A stretch of 37,780 nucleotides of DNA from Gammaproteobacteria bacterium (lineage in GTDB: Bacteria; Pseudomonadota; Gammaproteobacteria; Steroidobacterales; Steroidobacteraceae): assembly GCA_020851435.1 (NCBI GenBank), contig JADZCS010000206.1, positions 1 to 37,780 of the forward strand, in the 5' to 3' direction. The position numbers and the translations under genes are program-made. Below are positions 34,557-37,780 of this stretch, piece by piece (the stretch's first letter is position 1; each line of letters starts with the position of its first letter). The notes under the pieces were generated by a model that was not told where the DNA came from, searched no databases, and saw only the letters and a program-made list of their open reading frames with translations.

Positions 34557-35311
34557 TGGAATTGCCTCGATGCACGCACGCGTGCAGCCTCACCGAAGGC
34601 CGCGAACAGTGCGCGTGAGAATGGGTTGTTCATCGCCTTCCACTCCGGGTGCCACTGCACCGCGAGCGCGAACGCCGGCGCGCCGGCGACGTGGAAGGCC
34701 TCGATCAGTCTGTCGGGAGCGCGTGCCTCGACGACCAGCCCGCGGCCGAGTTCGCGTACGCCCTGCTGGTGCAGCGAGTTGACCATGAGGTCGCGCGAAC
34801 CCCACAGCGCGTGCAGCTGGCCGCCGTCGGCCAGTTCCACCAGGTGGCGGGGACCGTACTGCACCTCGAGCGGCTGGTCGTGGTCCTCGCGGTGGTCCTC
34901 GAAGCCCGGCTGTTCCTGCACGCGCTGCCACAGGGAACCGCCGAAGGCGACGTTCATTTCCTGGAAGCCGCGACAGATGCCGAGCACCGGCAGTCCGGCC
35001 GCGATCGCCGCCGGGATCATCGGCAGCGTCGTCGCATCGCGCTCGGGATCGTGCAGCGTGCCGGGCGCAGAGGGCTCGCCTGCATAGCGCTGGGGCTCGA
35101 CGTTGGACGGACTTCCCGTGAACAGGATGCCGTCGAAGCTGTCGAGCCAGTCCTCCAGGTGCGCCTCGCCGAGCGCCGGGACCAGCACGGGCACGCAGTC
35201 GGCCGCCTCGGCGATCGCGGCGATGTACTTTTCGCCGACGCAATGGAACGGATGCGGCCCCAGGAGGCGCCGGTCGGCAGGGATTCCGATGACTGGCTTG
35301 CGCGTTCGCAT
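34553..35311 (-). CDS. spuA: Class I glutamine amidotransferase-like gamma-glutamyl hydrolase (PuuD/SpuA)
   Basis: PuuD-type enzymes release glutamate from gamma-glutamyl-GABA, ending the gamma-glutamylated putrescine pathway. The 252-residue protein matches E. coli PuuD (254): GSPSNVEPQRY, nucleophile in GICRGFQE (Cys113), GGSLWQRV, VNSLHQQGV and the catalytic QWHPEW (His221, Glu223). It is the first minus-strand gene of the polyamine locus and overlaps spuB by ATGA. No Shine-Dalgarno site is seen before ATG 35311; an AT-rich promoter-like sequence directly abuts the start. Confidence 0.92.
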   Translation of the reverse strand: MRTRKPVIGIPADRRLLGPHPFHCVGEKYIAAIAEAADCVPVLVPALGEAHLEDWLDSFDGILFTGSPSNVEPQRYAGEPSAPGTLHDPERDATTLPMIPAAIAAGLPVLGICRGFQEMNVAFGGSLWQRVQEQPGFEDHREDHDQPLEVQYGPRHLVELADGGQLHALWGSRDLMVNSLHQQGVRELGRGLVVEARAPDRLIEAFHVAGAPAFALAVQWHPEWKAMNNPFSRALFAAFGEAARVRASRQFQ

Positions 35312-35602
35312 GTTAATTATTTTGAACGGCTGATCCGCCGCTCAAGTCCATGGTGCGGGCGCATTGTCGCACAGATCGACGTGCCCGCGCCTCCCTCGGC
35401 CTGCAAAATATAGCCAAATAAGGCTATCAGGGGTCACTTATCTGCGTAATGCAGTGCAGCAGGCCTTGCCGCCCCCCGGGGGCACTGGGGTATTCTGGTA
35501 ACGGCACCGCAAGGATCGACAGTCACTAAATCTTAAACGCCCAGCCGCCATCCCGGCGCCCGTGGCGTTAATCCAGAGTCGCCTGCGCCCGCCAGGAGCA
35601 GC
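35312..35602. promoter_or_regulatory. Divergent control region between spuA and spuI
   Basis: This 290-bp gap must hold promoters for both polyamine operons. On the minus strand TTGAGC (35340-35345), 18 bp and AATAAT (35316-35321) form a fair sigma70 promoter ending 4 bases before the spuA ATG. A perfect inverted repeat ATAGCC (35410-35415) and GGCTAT (35422-35427) with a 6-base AT spacer lies mid-gap and is preceded by AAAATATA, which matches the first half of the E. coli PuuR box as I recall it. On the plus strand TTGCCG (35466-35471) and TATTCT (35491-35496) are a weak pair with a long 19-bp spacer. AGGAG lies before the spuI ATG. Confidence 0.5.
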
Positions 35603-36982
35603 ATGAGCCAAGCCCGCGAAGCGTTCGCCGTGGCCGAGGAATTCCTCGCGCGCCACCCCGATGTGCAGTCGATCGACCTGCTGCTGCCCGACATCAACGG
35701 CGTGTTGCGCGGCAAGCGCGTCGAGCGCGACGAGCTCGGCTCGATCTACGAGCGCGGCATGCTGCTGCCGGGCTCGATGTTCGCGCTCGACATCCAGGGT
35801 GGCACCATCCAGGCCTCCGGGCTCGGCTTCGACGAGGGCGATGCGGATCGCGCCTGCATGCCCGTCCCCGGCTCGCTGTGCGCCACGCCCTGGCTGGGGA
35901 CCGAGATCGCCCAGCTGCAGGTGCAGATGCTCGATCACGACGGCACGCCGTTTCACGGCGATCCCCGCCACGTCCTGGGTTCCATCGTCGAGCGCCTGCG
36001 CGCGCGCGGCCTCAATCCCGTGGTTGCGGTGGAGCTGGAGTTCTACTTCGTCGACCGCGAGCGGACCGTCGAGGGCAACGCCCAGCCGCCCCGCTCGCGC
36101 CTCACCGGCAGGCGCGAGTACCGCACCCAGATCAACTCGATGATCGACCTGCAGGTGGCCTCGCCGATCCTGCGCGAGATCGTCGACACCTGCCGCCTCC
36201 AGGACGTGCCGGCGGGCGGCTCGCTGGCCGAGTACGGGCCCGGGCAGTACGAAGTGAACCTCAAGCACGTGCCGGACGCCGTGCTCGCCTGCGACCATGC
36301 GACGCGCTTCAAGCGCATCGTGAAGGGCGTGGCACTGAAACACGGCCTCGAGGCCACGTTCATGGCCAAGCCCTACGCCGACATGGCGGGCAGTGGCGCG
36401 CACGTGCACGTGAGCCTGGTCGACGAAGCGGGCCGCAACGCCTTCGCCTCCGACGAGCCGCTCGCCCATCCGCTGCTGCGCTCGGCTGCCGCCGGCCTGC
36501 TGGCGACGATGGCCGAAGGCATGGCCCTGTTCGCGCCGAACGCCAACTCCTATCGGCGGTTCCGCCCCGAGTCCTACGTGCCGATGCACGCCTGCTGGGG
36601 CTACAACAACCGCGGCGTCGCGGTGCGCGTGCCCGTCAGCGGGCCCGAGGACCGCCGGCTGGAGCACCGCGTCGCCGGCGCCGACGTGAATCCCTACCTG
36701 CTCGTGGCGACGGTGCTGGCAGGAATGCTGGCGGGCATCGAGAACGGGCTCGAGCCGCCGCCGCCGCTGGAGGGCAACGCCTACCAGGAGCGGCGCGGGT
36801 GCGAGCCGCTGCCGGCGCACTGGCCGCTGGCCATCGAACGCTTCGCCGCGGGCAGCCTGCTGAAGCCCTACCTGGGCGAGCGCTTCTGCCGGCTCTACGA
36901 GGCCGTCAAGCGCGGCGAACTCGACGACTTCTCCGCCTACATCTCGCCGCTCGAGTACGCCTGGTACCTGGAGCCGGTATGA
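35603..36982 (+). CDS. spuI: Gamma-glutamylpolyamine synthetase (glutamine-synthetase family), SpuI-like
   Basis: The 459-residue protein is a second glutamine-synthetase-like ligase: LLLPDINGVLRGKRV (about 27-41), VAVELEFYFVD, EYGPGQYEVNLKH, the GSGAHVHVSLVD motif, NSYRRFRPESYVPMHACWGYNNR and RLEHRVAGADVNPYLLVA. It is expected to form gamma-glutamylputrescine or a related conjugate. The N-terminus and C-terminus differ from SpuB, so it is a distinct paralogue rather than a recent copy. It is transcribed away from spuA, as in the divergent P. aeruginosa arrangement, and is coupled by an ATGA overlap to the oxidase gene downstream. Confidence 0.9.
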   Translation: MSQAREAFAVAEEFLARHPDVQSIDLLLPDINGVLRGKRVERDELGSIYERGMLLPGSMFALDIQGGTIQASGLGFDEGDADRACMPVPGSLCATPWLGTEIAQLQVQMLDHDGTPFHGDPRHVLGSIVERLRARGLNPVVAVELEFYFVDRERTVEGNAQPPRSRLTGRREYRTQINSMIDLQVASPILREIVDTCRLQDVPAGGSLAEYGPGQYEVNLKHVPDAVLACDHATRFKRIVKGVALKHGLEATFMAKPYADMAGSGAHVHVSLVDEAGRNAFASDEPLAHPLLRSAAAGLLATMAEGMALFAPNANSYRRFRPESYVPMHACWGYNNRGVAVRVPVSGPEDRRLEHRVAGADVNPYLLVATVLAGMLAGIENGLEPPPPLEGNAYQERRGCEPLPAHWPLAIERFAAGSLLKPYLGERFCRLYEAVKRGELDDFSAYISPLEYAWYLEPV

Positions 36983-37780
36983 ACGCTGACCACGATTTCG
37001 GCTGCGACAGCTACTACGCCGCCAGCGCCTACCCCACGCCGCGCCGCCCGGCCCTCGCGAGCACCGAGACTGCCGACGTGTGCGTGATCGGCGGCGGGCT
37101 CGCGGGACTCTCCACGGCACTGGAACTCGTCGAGCGCGGCCTGTCGGTCGTGCTGCTGGAAGGAGAACGCGTCGGCTTCGGCGCGTCGGGCCGCTCGGGA
37201 GCGCAACTGATCCAGGGCTATGCCTGCAGCCAGGAAAAGCTCGAGGGCCACCTCGGCTTCGACGGCGCCAAGGCCCTCTGGGACATGAGCCTCGAGTCGC
37301 TGGACATCGTCCGCGATCGCGTGGCGCGCCACGCGATCGACTGCGACCTGACCTGGGGCCACATGCACTGCGCCATCAAGCCGCGCCAGCGAAAGGACCT
37401 CATCGAGTGGCAGGGCGACACGGAACGTCGCTACGGCTACGACAAGCTGCGCTTCGTGGAACGCGAGGAGCTCGGCACGATGCTGGGCACCTCGCGCTAT
37501 CTCGCCGGCGTGTTCGACTCCAACAGCGGTCACTGCCACCCGCTCAATTACACGCTCGGGCTGGCACGCGCGGCCGAGGCCGCCGGCGTGCGGATCTTCG
37601 AGGGCAGCCGCGCGATCTCGATCGACCAGGGCGACACGGTTACGGTGCGCACCTCCCATGGCGCGGTTCGCGCCCGGCATGTGGCCCTCGCCGGCAACTG
37701 CTACCTCGAGGGCCTCGTGCCGGCCCTGCAGCGCAAGATCATGTCGGTCGGCACCTACATCATCGCCACCGAGCAGCTCG
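36979..37780 (+). CDS. puuB: Gamma-glutamylputrescine oxidase (FAD-dependent), 3' end outside window
   Basis: The first 267 residues show a DAO-type FAD fold: dinucleotide motif VIGGGLAGLSTALELVERG (about 36-54), GFGASGRSGAQLIQGYA (a loop typical of PuuB/gamma-glutamylputrescine oxidoreductases), and GHCHPLNYTLGLARAA. PuuB oxidises gamma-glutamylputrescine to gamma-glutamyl-aminobutyraldehyde. The N-terminal SYYAASAYPTPRRPAL segment is also usual for the family. The ATG overlaps the spuI stop (ATGA), with a GGAG site inside spuI. The C-terminal part is cut by the window edge. Confidence 0.88.
   Translation, partial: MNADHDFGCDSYYAASAYPTPRRPALASTETADVCVIGGGLAGLSTALELVERGLSVVLLEGERVGFGASGRSGAQLIQGYACSQEKLEGHLGFDGAKALWDMSLESLDIVRDRVARHAIDCDLTWGHMHCAIKPRQRKDLIEWQGDTERRYGYDKLRFVEREELGTMLGTSRYLAGVFDSNSGHCHPLNYTLGLARAAEAAGVRIFEGSRAISIDQGDTVTVRTSHGAVRARHVALAGNCYLEGLVPALQRKIMSVGTYIIATEQL

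Noticed and set aside
35466-35496. Plus-strand TTGCCG/TATTCT as the spuI promoter
   Set aside because: The 19-bp spacer and weak -35 make it a poor sigma70 match; mentioned only as a possibility within the control region.

Overview
The window reads as a continuous, gene-dense chromosomal segment of a GC-rich Gram-negative bacterium, most likely a gammaproteobacterium. Supporting signs are outer-membrane proteins (a TonB-dependent receptor, a patatin/POTRA/barrel protein and a TolC-family channel), three lipobox proteins, an icd-aceK pair, E. coli-type MsrA, PotFGHI and YbdL homologues, and a polyamine locus laid out like the divergent spuABCDEFGH-spuI locus of Pseudomonas aeruginosa. I see no rRNA, tRNA, CRISPR array, insertion sequence or prophage gene. 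There are 33 protein genes, two of them cut by the window ends, and no gene-free stretch above 300 bases.

Layout. 1-4.4 kb: end of an FG-GAP-type lipoprotein gene, a SYLF-domain protein, an NmrA-like NAD(P)-binding protein overlapping msrA, a tandem-VOC protein and a MarC-family membrane protein. 4.5-6.1 kb: an isoprenylcysteine-methyltransferase-like membrane protein translationally coupled to a small RIO/WaaP-like kinase, then an 84-residue unknown. 6.1-10.9 kb: a PlpD-like type Vd autotransporter, divergent from a TonB-dependent receptor coupled to a YdcZ-type transporter. 10.9-12.7 kb: agmatine deiminase and a PAP2 phosphatase. 12.7-19 kb: a Cu(I)/Ag(I) efflux operon of Cys-rich small protein, TolC, CusB and CusA, with a possible MerR/CueR-type promoter. 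19.1-23.6 kb: icd-aceK, convergent with an isolated single-chain TssB-TssC (type VI sheath) fusion. 23.6-26.1 kb: a Cys/Met-metabolism PLP enzyme and an acyl-CoA dehydrogenase. 26.1-37.8 kb: the polyamine locus.

How the genes work together. On the minus strand, spuA-spuB-spuC encode a glutamine-amidotransferase hydrolase, a gamma-glutamylpolyamine synthetase and a putrescine aminotransferase. They are followed by the binding protein, ATPase and two permeases of a polyamine ABC importer, and then a YbdL-type aminotransferase. On the plus strand, a second gamma-glutamylpolyamine synthetase (spuI) is coupled to a gamma-glutamylputrescine oxidase. Together these give uptake plus both the gamma-glutamyl and the transaminase routes of putrescine catabolism. 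Agmatine deiminase at 11-12 kb belongs to the arginine-to-putrescine pathway.

The points most worth a second look are: (1) the orphan fused type VI sheath protein; (2) a roughly 20-bp hairpin written into the first codons of aceK; (3) three convergent gene pairs whose opposing stop codons lie inside the arms of a perfect inverted repeat; (4) a spermidine-type tryptophan in the only polyamine-binding protein; and (5) an unrecognised eight-cysteine protein that opens the copper efflux operon.
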